Counted from the stretch's first letter, positions 17,852 to 26,322 are shown. The stretch: 64,000 nt of DNA from Lysinibacillus pakistanensis (GCF_030123245.1 NZ_CP126101.1:2788501-2852500); one strand, 5' to 3'. The notes: a model not told the origin generated them from the letters alone. Made by a program: numbers and translations.

Positions 17852-17968
17852 ACTAAATCCCCTGTCCAAATTTTTTTCGGTTTATATTTATTCCTTCTAT
17901 ACTAAATTGATATAATATTTTAATGAACCTATTAAAGGAACATCTATCTATTGAAAAGAGGTATTTTT

Positions 17969-18373
17969 ATGAAAAAAAGTTTTGTCCATCATTTATGCAT
18001 CCAAACTAATACATACACCGAATCATTAAAATTCTATACTGACGTACTAGGTTTTAAAGTAGTACAAGAATCACCCGATTTTCATGGACGAAACTTTAAT
18101 ACATGGATACAGTTAGGCGATTTTTATATTGAATTGCAAACTGGAAAACAAAATGAAATACTTAGTGACGTAAACACAAATTCTCAGGGTCTAGTTCATT
18201 TTTGTTTATGGGTAGAAGATTTAAAATCAGAGGTATCTCGTCTACATGAATTAGGTACCAAATTCTTAATAAAGAACAATGAGCTCATTTACCATGTTGA
18301 GAATGGTAGCTTATGCAAAATAAAAGCACCTGAAGGAACAATTGTAGAGCTTCGTAGCAACAAAGATATTTAA
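17969..18373 (+). CDS. VOC (glyoxalase/bleomycin resistance) family protein
   Basis: 134 residues from ATG 17969 (AGAGG seven nt upstream). Two beta-alpha-beta-beta-beta modules are visible: VHHLCIQTNTYTESLKFYTDVLGF and LVHFCLWVEDLKSEVSRLHELG. Metal-binding positions typical of the superfamily are H14-type (VHH), E (YIELQ), H (LVHF) and E (GTIVELRS). Substrate not deducible; members include glyoxalase I, dioxygenases and thiol-resistance proteins. Stand-alone gene with its own short promoter region. Confidence 0.87.
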   Translation: MKKSFVHHLCIQTNTYTESLKFYTDVLGFKVVQESPDFHGRNFNTWIQLGDFYIELQTGKQNEILSDVNTNSQGLVHFCLWVEDLKSEVSRLHELGTKFLIKNNELIYHVENGSLCKIKAPEGTIVELRSNKDI

Positions 18374-19170
18374 ATACCCTACAGTCCCTAACGATTCTAA
18401 ATCCTTATTTAATTTCTATAAAAACCCATCTAATTTCTCAAAACCCGCAAAACTAGCACTCCCTTTAAGCACCCTATAGTTTGGACATTTATTCATGTAT
18501 TGAAGGCCCAAGCATTTAATTTCAGCTTTATTCCCTCCTGCCTGTTTGGAACAGGCAGGAGGACATTTGGATACGGTCATCTAGATGCACCACCTAATCT
18601 TGTAGAAGGAAGAATTTTAGAATTCAAATGAGATGGAATCCAAAAAGGAGTTATCATGTTGAATTTAGTTTGGTATGTATGAACCATTTCTAAAAGAGTT
18701 TTTGAATAATATGCCCTAAAACATTTAAAGAACATGAAATAGGCGGAGCGTATGAAAATCCAAAAAAGTAGTCTGACACTATCCAAATAGAATATTGGAT
18801 TTCAATATCAACTTAGCTAGAAAATAGAATGCTAAGTAAATCCTCTCATGTATTATCATTTCTTTTACAAATACCTCATGTTGAATTTACTCCTGATGGT
18901 TCACGATGAGCTACAAACATTTTCATGGAAATTCTTCCTGAATAAAACCTTTCTAACATACTTAAGTCTATTGCTTTATCTATATATCGCTAAACTTTTC
19001 TGTTTGATTTCCAAATCCAATTTTTAAGAAAAGGGTATTTAGTATTGATGCTCATAATTTTTATTTCAGAGGTGAAGTTCCATTAAAAACTTAAAGAAGT
19101 TGCATAAATTCTAAATTGCGGTTATTATTACGTTGTACGTTATATCGTCAGACGTAATAAATATTTTAAG
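18374..19170. other. Intergenic region between VOC and IS110; decayed sequence
   Basis: It holds a strong hairpin at 18535-18563 (CCTCCTGCCTGTT / AACAGGCAGGAGG) and the start of a dispersed 33-bp repeat at 18765-18797 (AAAGTAGTCTGACACTATCC...). A short plus-strand open stretch after the hairpin (GYGHLDAPPNLVEG) has no start and stops quickly. No intact gene. Confidence 0.5.
18765..18797. repeat. 33-bp dispersed repeat, copy 1
   Basis: AAAGTAGTCTGACACTATCC... ending GAATATTG. It recurs with two mismatches at 28125-28157. Both copies lie in gene-free, decayed DNA, as expected of insertion-element ends. Confidence 0.7.
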
Positions 19171-19283
19171 GGAGCATTCCTGTTAGAAGGATTTTCAGGG
19201 GCTTGAAAAAGAAAAAGCCCTCTTGTATGATGCATGAGTGTCAACGGGAAATTGACTCATCATCACACAGGAGGACTCCAATT
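19171..19283 (+). ncRNA. IS110 left-end noncoding region, possible bridge-RNA segment
   Basis: 113 bp of noncoding DNA before the recombinase start contains two hairpins: GGGGCTT...AAGCCCTC, and GAGTgtCAA...TTGACTC. It is conserved in copy 2 with a single change. IS110-family elements of the IS110 subgroup encode a bridge RNA in the left noncoding end that pairs with donor and target DNA (established knowledge). Here the region is short and I did not derive the guide loops, so the assignment is a hypothesis; part of the structure may instead limit read-through. Confidence 0.35.
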
Positions 19284-20561
19284 ATGAATTCTAATACGAA
19301 CCAAAAGATTAATCAAGTCTCTGAAAAAACACTCGTCATCGGTATCGACATTGCCAAGCGTACACATTATGCATGCGCGGTTGATGAAAGAGGACGCGTG
19401 CTCCAAAAATCGTTCCCTTTCTCGCAAACAAGAGAAGGTTTCGATGCTTTTTATGAAAGATTACTGGCTTTACGTGCTACCCATGAAAAAAGTGAAATTC
19501 TTGTCGGTTTCGAGCCCACAGGTCACTACTGGATGAATCTCGCTGCCTATCTGCAAGCACATGGAATTCCATTTATCATGGTGAATCCTCATCATGTCAA
19601 TCGTTCCAAAGAGCTAGATGACAATCTTCAAACAAAGAATGACCAAAAGGATGCGCTCGTCATTGCACGTTTAATGCGAGATGGACGGTTTAGTTATCCA
19701 CGTATTCTAGAAGGCGTGGAAGCTGAATTGCGTAATGGTACAACCTTGCGTGCCAAAATCCAAGAAGATGTAAATGCCTTACAAAATCGAATGATCCGTT
19801 GGTTAGATCGCTTTTTTCCTGAGTTTACACAGGTATTTAAAAACTTCGGGAAAATGGCGTATGCGGCGCTTGAAAAGACACCACTGCCGATGGACATTCA
19901 AGGGAAAACGCCAGAAGAATTATTATTTTTATACCGCCAAGTAGATGGGATGAAAAGTCCACAGCTACCAAAGGCAAAACAATTAGTCGAGGTGGCACAA
20001 AGCTCGATTGGACTGACAGAAGGCTTAGTGATGGCACGCATTGAAATCGCTACACTACTTTCCCAGTATCAATTGATGCAAGCTCAGCTTGATGAATTAA
20101 CAGCCCAGCTTATAGAACTGGCAAAACAAATGACGGATTATGCGTATTTAGCATCAGTACCTGGAATCGGAGACGTAACAATTGTCGAGCTGCTTTCCGA
20201 AGTTGGTTCTCTTACACAATATGAGCATCCACGCCAATTAATCAAACTAGCGGGACTCACATTACGTGAAAACTCTTCTGGACAGCATAAAGGAAAAAAA
20301 CGGATTTCTAAGCGTGGTAGAAGAAAACTTCGAGCTCTTTTATTCCGTGTCATGATACCGTTAATTCGTCATAATGAGGCCTTTAAGCAATTACATGATT
20401 ATTACACTACACGCACCATCAATCCACTTCGAAAGAAACAATCGATTGTCGTGCTCTGTGGAAAGTTACTGAAGATTTTACACACCTTGTGCAAGAAGAA
20501 AGTACATTTTGATGTGAGCCAAATGATGAAAGACCTTTATTGTCTCGGAGAGGCAGCCTAA
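19284..20561 (+). CDS. IS110-family transposase (DEDD recombinase)
   Basis: 425 residues from ATG 19284, behind AGGAGGACTCCAATT; a longer upstream frame would read through the hairpins and is rejected. The N-terminal RuvC-like domain has GIDIAKRTHYA (first Asp), FEPTGHYW (Glu) and KNDQKDALVIARLM (two Asp), the DEDD tetrad. A coiled linker runs to about residue 270. The C-terminal Tnp domain has PGIGDVTIVELL and LRENSSGQHKGKKRISKRG with the catalytic serine. Intact and full length. Confidence 0.95.
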   Translation: MNSNTNQKINQVSEKTLVIGIDIAKRTHYACAVDERGRVLQKSFPFSQTREGFDAFYERLLALRATHEKSEILVGFEPTGHYWMNLAAYLQAHGIPFIMVNPHHVNRSKELDDNLQTKNDQKDALVIARLMRDGRFSYPRILEGVEAELRNGTTLRAKIQEDVNALQNRMIRWLDRFFPEFTQVFKNFGKMAYAALEKTPLPMDIQGKTPEELLFLYRQVDGMKSPQLPKAKQLVEVAQSSIGLTEGLVMARIEIATLLSQYQLMQAQLDELTAQLIELAKQMTDYAYLASVPGIGDVTIVELLSEVGSLTQYEHPRQLIKLAGLTLRENSSGQHKGKKRISKRGRRKLRALLFRVMIPLIRHNEAFKQLHDYYTTRTINPLRKKQSIVVLCGKLLKILHTLCKKKVHFDVSQMMKDLYCLGEAA

Positions 20562-20825
20562 GCAATCAGAACTCGACCTCTAACAGAAGGATGACACGGA
20601 GAAGCCGGCATTATTTTCACCATAAGACTACGAGTCCCTTAAGGAGCATCGCCAGCCTCTGCCTTATGAATAGACCGAACGAAGGAATGTATGCGCTAGA
20701 CGCCAAGAGACATGGGAGGGTGAGTCGTCATAAGCATCGCAGAGATCCATTAGTGCATCATATAGTGGAATTAAAAGTTAATTTTTTTCAATTAACTTTA
20801 GCGAAGCGTACTCACCAAATGACAA
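20562..20825 (+). other. IS110 right-end noncoding region
   Basis: About 260 bp without a supported gene. It is GC-richer than the flanks and contains AACGAAGG..., a stem GTTAATT/AATTAAC near 20777-20800, and GAAGCG near the presumed end. In IS1111-type members the bridge RNA lies at this side, so this is the alternative location to the left end. Confidence 0.5.
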
Positions 20826-20903
20826 TGAATTGAAGAACTAGAAAAGACTATATGTACTATGCGGTGAAAAAATATTTTCATCACTTTAAAAACGGGTCAG
20901 ACC

Positions 20904-20917
20904 GTTGATATATCAAC
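20904..20917. promoter_or_regulatory. Candidate operator of the PadR gene
   Basis: The perfect 14-bp palindrome GTTGATATATCAAC ends 10 bp before the Shine-Dalgarno of padR. The position suits autorepression. Confidence 0.55.
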
Positions 20918-20939
20918 ATTTATAGAGGGAGGTATTGTA

Positions 20940-21242
20940 ATGAAAAAGGATAGATTCTCCGAGCCTTCATTGTTTATTTTGATTAGCCTGGCAGAAAAAG
21001 ATTGTCATGGTTATGCGATTATGGAGGACATTGAAAAAAATTATAGTATTAAGTTAGGGGCTGGGACTTTATATGGGGCAATTACTCGTTTAGAGAAAGC
21101 AGGATATATTCAAGTCCTTGAATCAGATGATCGTAAAAAACCTTATAGGCTTACAGATGAAGGACGTGAATATTTAAGCAATCAAATCAAAGAAATCCAA
21201 GCAGTAACTGCACTCGGTGCAAAAAGGCTTGGCTTAATATGA
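20940..21242 (+). CDS. PadR family transcriptional regulator
   Basis: 100 residues, ATG 20940 after GAGGGAGG. Winged helix with the family signature FSEPSLFILISLAEKDCHGYAIMEDIE and LGAGTLYGAITRLEKAGYI, then the wing DDRKKPYRLTDEGREYL. It lacks the long C-terminal dimerisation helices, so it is the short PadR-s2 type. It overlaps the downstream membrane-protein gene by ATGA. Likely represses its own operon through the palindrome upstream. Confidence 0.93.
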   Translation: MKKDRFSEPSLFILISLAEKDCHGYAIMEDIEKNYSIKLGAGTLYGAITRLEKAGYIQVLESDDRKKPYRLTDEGREYLSNQIKEIQAVTALGAKRLGLI

Positions 21243-21682
21243 AGTGGTTGATTTATTTATATCCAAAAAATTGGAGAAAACGATATGGCGATGAAATAAT
21301 TGATTTATTAGAACAAGAAGATTGGTCATTCTTTATTATTATCGATTTACTGAGAGGAATTGTTGATGCATGGAAAATCGAAATAAATGAACGACAAGTT
21401 TTTGGCATTCGTATGAGTAATATGTTATTGCTTATCAGTTTGATTAATATATTTATTATTCTACAATACAGATCATCACAGGGGGTTATTTTCTTGGAAC
21501 AAATTACTTTAATTATTGCAATGGCATCATTTTTCTTAGCTGTTTCTATTTTCATTGTGAATCTTTTTAAAGAAGGTTTTCAAAAAGCTTTTTCAATCAG
21601 AACTAGATTATCGAAAATGGGTCTCGGATTTATGGGCTTGTATGGATTGAGTTTTATAGCATTTTTAGTGTTAGCAAATTAA
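21239..21682 (+). CDS. Membrane protein encoded with PadR
   Basis: 147 residues, start ATG 21239 overlapping the padR stop. It opens with YLYPKNWRKRYGDEIIDLLEQ, a permease-prefix-like motif (about residues 7-27) seen in small PadR partners in Bacillota. Three hydrophobic segments follow (about 60-77, 87-109, 128-146). Function unknown; in comparable loci such proteins are envelope-stress or transporter-associated. A hairpin GACCAAG/CTTGGTC at 21704-21728 follows, but its T tract is poor. Confidence 0.75.
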   Translation: MKWLIYLYPKNWRKRYGDEIIDLLEQEDWSFFIIIDLLRGIVDAWKIEINERQVFGIRMSNMLLLISLINIFIILQYRSSQGVIFLEQITLIIAMASFFLAVSIFIVNLFKEGFQKAFSIRTRLSKMGLGFMGLYGLSFIAFLVLAN

Positions 21683-21738
21683 TTCAAATAGGTTTAATAA
21701 AATGACCAAGGCAATTGATGTCTTGGTCTACTAGTATC

Positions 21739-21849
21739 TTAACAAGTACAAGAATCCAACTGTTTGCACTCTTCACATAATTTAGCTCTCATATTTTGAG
21801 TATCTTGGCTGTTTAAATTTGCTGTAACGTTGACGAATGTACGCCCTTT
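21739..21849 (-). pseudogene. Stop-bounded fragment, minus strand
   Basis: A 37-codon frame without a start, reading GRTFVNVTANLNSQDT... and ending CEECKQLDSCTC. The Cys-rich tail looks like a real protein end. It overlaps the promoter region of the zinc-ribbon gene. Low confidence. Confidence 0.25.
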
Positions 21850-21889
21850 TTATGATACAATTTACATAATTACTCAACGAGGTGATTTC

Positions 21890-22087
21890 ATGGAAAATGA
21901 TAAACTAATTTGTAAATTATGTGGTAGTGATACCTTTACTCAAGGTGAATTAGGTGGGGCTTATGCAAATGTAAGACCAGTAGACTCAGTTTCAATTTTT
22001 TCGAGCTCCCCACTTATATTATCTATTTGTACTAATTGTGGAGAAGTAGCTTCAATGAAAGTAAAGAAACTAGACAAATTCAAATAG
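21890..22087 (+). CDS. Small zinc-ribbon protein, 65 aa
   Basis: ATG 21890 with GAGGTGATTTC upstream (an earlier in-frame ATG at 21830 lacks one). Two Cys pairs, CKLCGSD at residues 7-10 and CTNCGEV at about 48-51, form a classical zinc ribbon. No membrane segment. Such small zinc ribbons are scattered in Bacillales without a known role. Single gene. Confidence 0.75.
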   Translation: MENDKLICKLCGSDTFTQGELGGAYANVRPVDSVSIFSSSPLILSICTNCGEVASMKVKKLDKFK

Positions 22088-22678
22088 TCTCTTAATGTTT
22101 TTATAGGGTCGCTTCAAGCAGAGCGCCCCTTTAACAGTTTCTTTCCACAAAAGACCATTTAATATGTGATAGAAAATATTTTTGCTATAAATAGAGAAAA
22201 GTAGATAATGGAGAAAGTCATAAATATATTCAAATTATCATATCTCTATCAGTTATATTTCTATTATTATTGTTTTCATTCACATATTTTATTGATGCCT
22301 AGTCCTTACATCCTCTAACTATCTTTAATCATCGCTTTGATTACCCTTTTATTTTATGAATAGATGCCTAATATCATTTCAAGCCCTAGAATAATACCTC
22401 CTGTCAAATCCCCCTTTTTTGAAATAATTCCATCAAACACCAACTGTATAAAATTGACATCTCACGCCAATAGGTTTTTCTACTACGGTAATACATCTTG
22501 ATATAAAAGCACACCTTTATTTATAGATTTTTTTAAATATTTCTACTAATCAAACCTCATATTTCTTTTATTTTTTGAAATATGATGAATAAGTCTAGAG
22601 AGTGTAACAGTTTACTACATATTATAAAAATGTAATCTGCAGATTATCAATCTTTAATTTGGAGGAGGTGAAAATTAC
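22088..22678. other. Intergenic region
   Basis: A stop-bounded plus-strand stretch near 22216-22304 encodes a hydrophobic run (YIQIIISLSVIFLLLLFSF) but has no start codon. Near 22640-22670 the region serves as the leader of the next gene. No intact gene. Confidence 0.4.
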
Positions 22679-23020
22679 ATGCCTTTAACTACTGGTCCAA
22701 TCGAAAATACTGGAAATCTACCGGCTAATGCCACTAGCGTTCGTGTCAAAGTTCTCAACCTTACTGGAGGTTTACTGACTGGAGTTGTACGCGTTTTTAG
22801 ACTCAACGGTACAAGACAATTATTATCAACAACTCCTTTTGCCGCTAATGCCAACGCTTCTACTTTTGTAACTGCAGGTGTAGGTGGTGCGTTTCAATAT
22901 GAAGTTGAAATTGTTCCGAATCAAACTGGCGGATTATATAGCGTTTACGGGCGAACAGCTTCAGGTAATATCATTGATGCCCAACGGTTAGTGAACTCAG
23001 AATTAACACAGATTCTTTAA
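22679..23020 (+). CDS. Hypothetical beta-rich protein, possible spore-surface protein
   Basis: 113 residues, ATG 22679 after a very strong GGAGGAGGTG. No signal peptide and no membrane segment. The sequence alternates hydrophobic and Thr/Asn/Gly residues (SVRVKVLNLTGG, GVVRVFRLNG, FQYEVEIVPNQTGG, YSVYGRTASGNI), typical of an all-beta sandwich. I associate this style with exterior spore or exosporium proteins of spore formers that lack signal peptides, but I do not recognise a named family, so the location is inference. Monocistronic with a clean terminator. Confidence 0.6.
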   Translation: MPLTTGPIENTGNLPANATSVRVKVLNLTGGLLTGVVRVFRLNGTRQLLSTTPFAANANASTFVTAGVGGAFQYEVEIVPNQTGGLYSVYGRTASGNIIDAQRLVNSELTQIL

Positions 23021-23043
23021 TTTTGAACAGATTGTAAAATCAG

Positions 23044-23075
23044 AAAAGCCTTATACTTCGGTATAGGGTTTTTCA
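23044..23075 (+). terminator. Intrinsic terminator
   Basis: AAAAGCCTTATAC-TTCG-GTATAGGGTTTTT, with a stable tetraloop and T tract, 23 bp after the stop. Confidence 0.93.
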
Positions 23076-23402
23076 TGTTCATTCATTTACCCCAAACTTG
23101 TCCCCCTTTCTTAAAATATCTTTCGGACAACCTCTTACCCTTCCTTACATTGCATTTATTACAAGCTTCTTCACCAACCTTGAATCACACTAATATAAAA
23201 CTTGTTAATTATGAAAATCCTTAAGAAAATCTTCATAAATATCCTCATTAATTATTAATAATTTCCATTTACAATAATCAATATCATTTCAAATAAAACC
23301 AAAAAAGGATTCTATATTGCGAAATCAAATAAAAACATTTAGTTAGTCTCTTATGATATGTAGCATTTGACAATTACCATTAGAAAAAAGGAGCAATTCA
23401 TC
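23076..23402. other. Intergenic region, AT-rich
   Basis: Nothing beyond AT-rich sequence that should contain the promoter of the VanZ gene. Confidence 0.4.
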
Positions 23403-24815
23403 TTGGGTATTACAGAAATTATTAGCAATATTCGTTTTTTAATGTTACCAGTAATTATTATTATTGGTGTAGAGTTCTTACTCATCACCCTTTATTACTT
23501 TTATCGAAAACGACAATTGGACAAAAAACAAATCCCTATAAAGAAGCTTATTCTTGGTGCAATCTTCGTTGGGTATATTGTTTTTGTGTTGGAGCTAACG
23601 ATTATTGGCCGTGGCACTTCCCATTACATGCAAATGAATCTTCAACCATTCAGTGGTTATATTGACGCGTGGAAAAAATATTCTTTAAGAGATCTCCAAA
23701 ATTGTCTATTTAATATATTAATGTTTGTTCCACTTGGAATCTTGTTGCCTTTACTTATCGCTAAATTTAAAGAATTTAAGTGGCTTCTTCTTGTAGTTGT
23801 AGGTGCTACAGTGTCAATTGAAACGTATCAGACACTAACGGGAGCAGGGATTTTTGAGCTTGATGATTTAATGAACAACTCACTTGGTGGTATTTTTGGA
23901 TATCAGTTATACAGATTAGCTGCCTCCATTACACATAACAAAAAAATAAAAATGAAAAGTCTGATTGGAAACCTTGCTATACCTCTATTGATGGGTTTGA
24001 TTTTTTTGTGTATGAATATTGTCTATGCCCAAAAGGAGTTTGGTCATTTAGCCATAAATGCCTATACAAAATCGAATATGTCAGATGTGAAAGTATCAAC
24101 CTCATTGGAATTAAGCTCAGCATCAACTGTTGCTCCAGTATATAAGAAAATCATTAAAAATGAGGACGTAGAAGACCTATTACAACAGAAATTAGGATTA
24201 TCTCAGGTGAATACACAGGATGATAAGGGCAGTGGTGAGATTTTAGTGGAAGATAAAGATGGGGTCCCCTATACATTGACTAAAAATGATGCAGAGGGAC
24301 AATGGTGGTTAACAGATAACAATTATACACCAGAGCAAACTTCAGTTATTGTGCAAGAAGAAAAGGCAAAGTCACTAATGGACAAACTTTCTATACTACC
24401 GCAAGATGCAGAATTTACTGTACAGGAGAATGGCGAATTTGAATGGAAATTACCTGATCGTCCCGATTTAAAAAGAGATTATTGGACTGGGGATATTGAG
24501 CTCGGCCTAAAACAAGATGGCCGTGTTTATTCGTTAGCCTATAGTCTTCATGAAAATCGATTTATACGAGAAGTTGACATATTGTCTCCTGCAGAGGTGT
24601 ATGAACGAATAAAGAATGGCGATTTCCCTCAAATAAAATATAACGCACTGGTACAGGAGGAAGATCTTGTTATAAAAAAAGGAGACCAAATTGAAATAGA
24701 ATCGATTGAACTTTCGCATATGTATGACACAAAAGGCTTCTACCAGCCAATATACAATGTTTCTGGAAAGTTTAATGGAAATGATTGGTTCACATTAATT
24801 CAAGCTAGGAAGTAA
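23403..24815 (+). CDS. VanZ-family membrane protein with C-terminal extracellular domain
   Basis: 470 residues from TTG 23403, with AAAAGGAG nine nt upstream; the frame is open further upstream but without a ribosome binding site. The N-terminal half has five membrane segments. The VanZ core includes NLQPFSGYIDAWKKY, CLFNILMFVPLGILLPLL, SIETYQTLTGAGIFELDDLMNNSLGGIFGY. After a last helix (about 190-210) comes a soluble C-terminal domain of about 250 residues, rich in Glu/Asp and aromatic residues, probably outside the cell. VanZ proteins are linked to low-level teicoplanin resistance and lipid/glycan handling; the role here is unknown. Confidence 0.85.
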   Translation: MGITEIISNIRFLMLPVIIIIGVEFLLITLYYFYRKRQLDKKQIPIKKLILGAIFVGYIVFVLELTIIGRGTSHYMQMNLQPFSGYIDAWKKYSLRDLQNCLFNILMFVPLGILLPLLIAKFKEFKWLLLVVVGATVSIETYQTLTGAGIFELDDLMNNSLGGIFGYQLYRLAASITHNKKIKMKSLIGNLAIPLLMGLIFLCMNIVYAQKEFGHLAINAYTKSNMSDVKVSTSLELSSASTVAPVYKKIIKNEDVEDLLQQKLGLSQVNTQDDKGSGEILVEDKDGVPYTLTKNDAEGQWWLTDNNYTPEQTSVIVQEEKAKSLMDKLSILPQDAEFTVQENGEFEWKLPDRPDLKRDYWTGDIELGLKQDGRVYSLAYSLHENRFIREVDILSPAEVYERIKNGDFPQIKYNALVQEEDLVIKKGDQIEIESIELSHMYDTKGFYQPIYNVSGKFNGNDWFTLIQARK

Positions 24816-24847
24816 TAAATACGGGAGTACATATTCCTAAATTTAGT

Positions 24848-24892
24848 AAAGGCCCAGACTCAAATTATTGGAGTATCTGGGCCTTTCTAATT
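24848..24892. terminator. Bidirectional terminator between convergent genes
   Basis: AAAGGCCCAGA / TCTGGGCCTTT, an 11-bp perfect stem with a 17-nt loop, between the VanZ gene and the minus-strand membrane gene. Confidence 0.9.
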
Positions 24893-24898
24893 TTTAAC

Positions 24899-25294
24899 TC
24901 AATTTTTAAATTTTCTTGAATAAATAAATTCTATTATTGGTGAAGTAACAAATGTAAGACCAACTACCAAGAGTAAAGGATAATTCTTCATGTCATTTAA
25001 ATTAGATACACCCTCTGAAATAAATAATATAAGACATGCCATAATCATTAAAACATAATACCCAATCTTTGCGCTTTGAGTTTCAATATGCCTTTCTAAT
25101 TCATCTTTGTCTTTTGCGCCATTATGGTCACCCCAATTTAACCAATTTAAAAGATAAGATAATGCAATAAAACTAAATATGATAGAACCCCCATTAATAG
25201 TACCAAAACGTAACCATTTGTATAAGGTGTAGCTTACGAATGTACAAAATACTATCAAAACAATTATACCGACTAATTTTTTTGATTTATTCAT
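24899..25294 (-). CDS. Four-helix membrane protein paired with an XRE regulator
   Basis: 131 residues from ATG 25294. Hydrophobic segments lie at about 8-24, 33-50, 78-95 and 103-121, with a charged loop DHNGAKDKDELERHIETQ in the middle. The start overlaps the regulator stop (AAATGAAATG), so the two are translationally coupled. Small multi-helix proteins next to 68-residue Cro-like regulators are common in Bacillota; their role is undetermined. Confidence 0.75.
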   Translation of the reverse strand: MNKSKKLVGIIVLIVFCTFVSYTLYKWLRFGTINGGSIIFSFIALSYLLNWLNWGDHNGAKDKDELERHIETQSAKIGYYVLMIMACLILFISEGVSNLNDMKNYPLLLVVGLTFVTSPIIEFIYSRKFKN

Positions 25295-25295
25295 T

Positions 25296-25502
25296 TCATT
25301 TCTCCCCATTCCCATACGGTATAAATAATTCTTCCATAGTGACCCCTAATACTCTTGCAATATCAAAAGCTAACTTTAAACTCGGGTCATATTTGTTATT
25401 CTCTATTGCATTAATTGTTTGTCTAGTTACATCACAACGTTCTGCTAATTTTCCTTGAGAAATATTACATTGTTCTCTAAGTTCCTTTATATTATTTTTC
25501 AT
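25296..25502 (-). CDS. Cro/CI-type (XRE) transcriptional regulator, 68 aa
   Basis: A single helix-turn-helix domain: NIKELREQCNISQGKLAERCDVTRQTINAIENNKYDPSL, then FDIARVLGVTMEELF. It matches the short YgzD/YozG-like regulators that precede membrane-protein genes. Cotranscribed with the downstream membrane gene. A perfect palindrome lies 26-45 bp upstream of its start. Confidence 0.92.
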   Translation of the reverse strand: MKNNIKELREQCNISQGKLAERCDVTRQTINAIENNKYDPSLKLAFDIARVLGVTMEELFIPYGNGEK

Positions 25503-25527
25503 TCAACAACCACCTTCATATTTTGAG

Positions 25528-25547
25528 GTGTAAAACATTTTTTACAC
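25528..25547. promoter_or_regulatory. Candidate operator of the XRE gene
   Basis: GTGTAAAA-CATT-TTTTACAC, two perfect 8-bp arms with a 4-bp spacer, between the XRE start and its presumed promoter. Symmetry and position suit a dimeric Cro-like autorepressor. Confidence 0.6.
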
Positions 25548-25762
25548 CCTAATAATACCTAAAATACTAATCATATGTCAAACATGTTTAACACATGATT
25601 TTGTTCACATTGGGTTGAAAAAGCAATAATCTTTAAAATGGCAAAAAAAGAAGTAGCCTCTCAGCCACTTCATCAGTTTATATTTCTCAATTTATATAAC
25701 ATCAAAATCACTCTAGAAGAGAATTCAAAAAGCTATCCGAATTTACAATTCAATATTGTCCT

Positions 25763-25969
25763 TCAGCTAATTATATCTTCATCATCTAATTCACCATCTT
25801 CAATTAGCACTATCTCAACCTTAGCGACTCTTTCCCCCCATGAGCCGCAGTCTTTGATAGTAGCAAAACTTCATATATGCCATCTCCAAAACCTGACCGA
25901 AATGCTACGCCTAGTCCTTCCTGTCCCCCGCTGTAATTTAATTGACCTCCTTGTTTATCATTATTGGAA
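25763..25969 (-). pseudogene. Frameshifted gene, C-terminal part of an uncharacterised protein
   Basis: On the minus strand one frame reads DKQGGQLNYSGGQEGLGVAF then RSGFGDGIYEV and a second reads KDCGSWGERVAKVEIVLIEDG to a stop at 25763. One missing T in GTTTTG would join them as EVFATIKDCGSWGERV, a natural-looking sequence. Upstream coding is interrupted by stops. The GDGIYEV...WGERV pattern recurs in uncharacterised (DUF4241-like) proteins of Bacillota; that family link is inference. The 152-codon plus-strand frame over the same bases is an artefact. Confidence 0.6.
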
Positions 25970-26178
25970 GTTTATTTCACGGGCAATTCACTATACAAAC
26001 ATAGCTATCATAAGAATAGTAGGTAAAGCTAATTTTAGTCTTACACCTCCTAAACTCACTTCTACTTTTAATTTTCCATCTAACAAAAATATATAAATAT
26101 GGATAGCTTTTAATGGTTTAACACCCCACTCATTCCCTACAACTAACATATTATAAATGTAGAAAGGAGGGATACTTT

Positions 26179-26322
26179 ATGGGATACTATGGTGGAAATG
26201 TTGGTGGCATTAATAACTGCGGCAATAACGGCGGCGGTTATGGTTCATCATTTGCCTTAATTGTTGTTCTATTTATACTTTTAATTATTGTCGGCGCTAC
26301 ATTTATGAGTGGAGGATATTAA
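26179..26322 (+). CDS. YjcZ-family sporulation peptide, 47 aa
   Basis: ATG 26179 after GAAAGGAGGG. The peptide has a Gly/Asn/Tyr-rich head ([13 protein letters not shown]...) and a C-terminal hydrophobic helix [15 protein letters not shown]. This is the signature of the YjcZ family, small membrane-anchored peptides made during sporulation. Followed by its own terminator. Too short for standard gene-length cut-offs. Confidence 0.9.
   Translation: MGYYGGNVGGINNCGNNGGGYGSSFALIVVLFILLIIVGATFMSGGY

Larger units (their letters stand above)
19171..20825 (+). mobile_element. IS110-family insertion sequence, copy 1
   Basis: The left boundary is set by comparison: from GGAGCATTCCTGTTAG at 19171 the sequence matches the second copy at 62701 almost base for base, while the flanks differ (ATTTTAAG versus AAAATAAA). 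The right boundary is estimated, because copy 2 is cut by the window end. I place it near 20825, where GAAGCG...CCAAATGAC resembles IS110 ends. There are no terminal inverted repeats, as in the family. The transposase is intact, so the element may be active. Confidence 0.85.

Noticed and set aside
18577..18786. 69-codon minus-strand frame
   Set aside because: No ribosome binding site; lies in decayed sequence including the dispersed 33-bp repeat.
19203..19283. Upstream extension of the IS110 transposase frame
   Set aside because: It reads through two hairpins; the ATG at 19284 has an AGGAGGA site at proper spacing, identical in copy 2.
25638..26096. 152-codon plus-strand frame
   Set aside because: No ribosome binding site, unnatural composition, and the opposite strand carries a coherent frameshifted gene.
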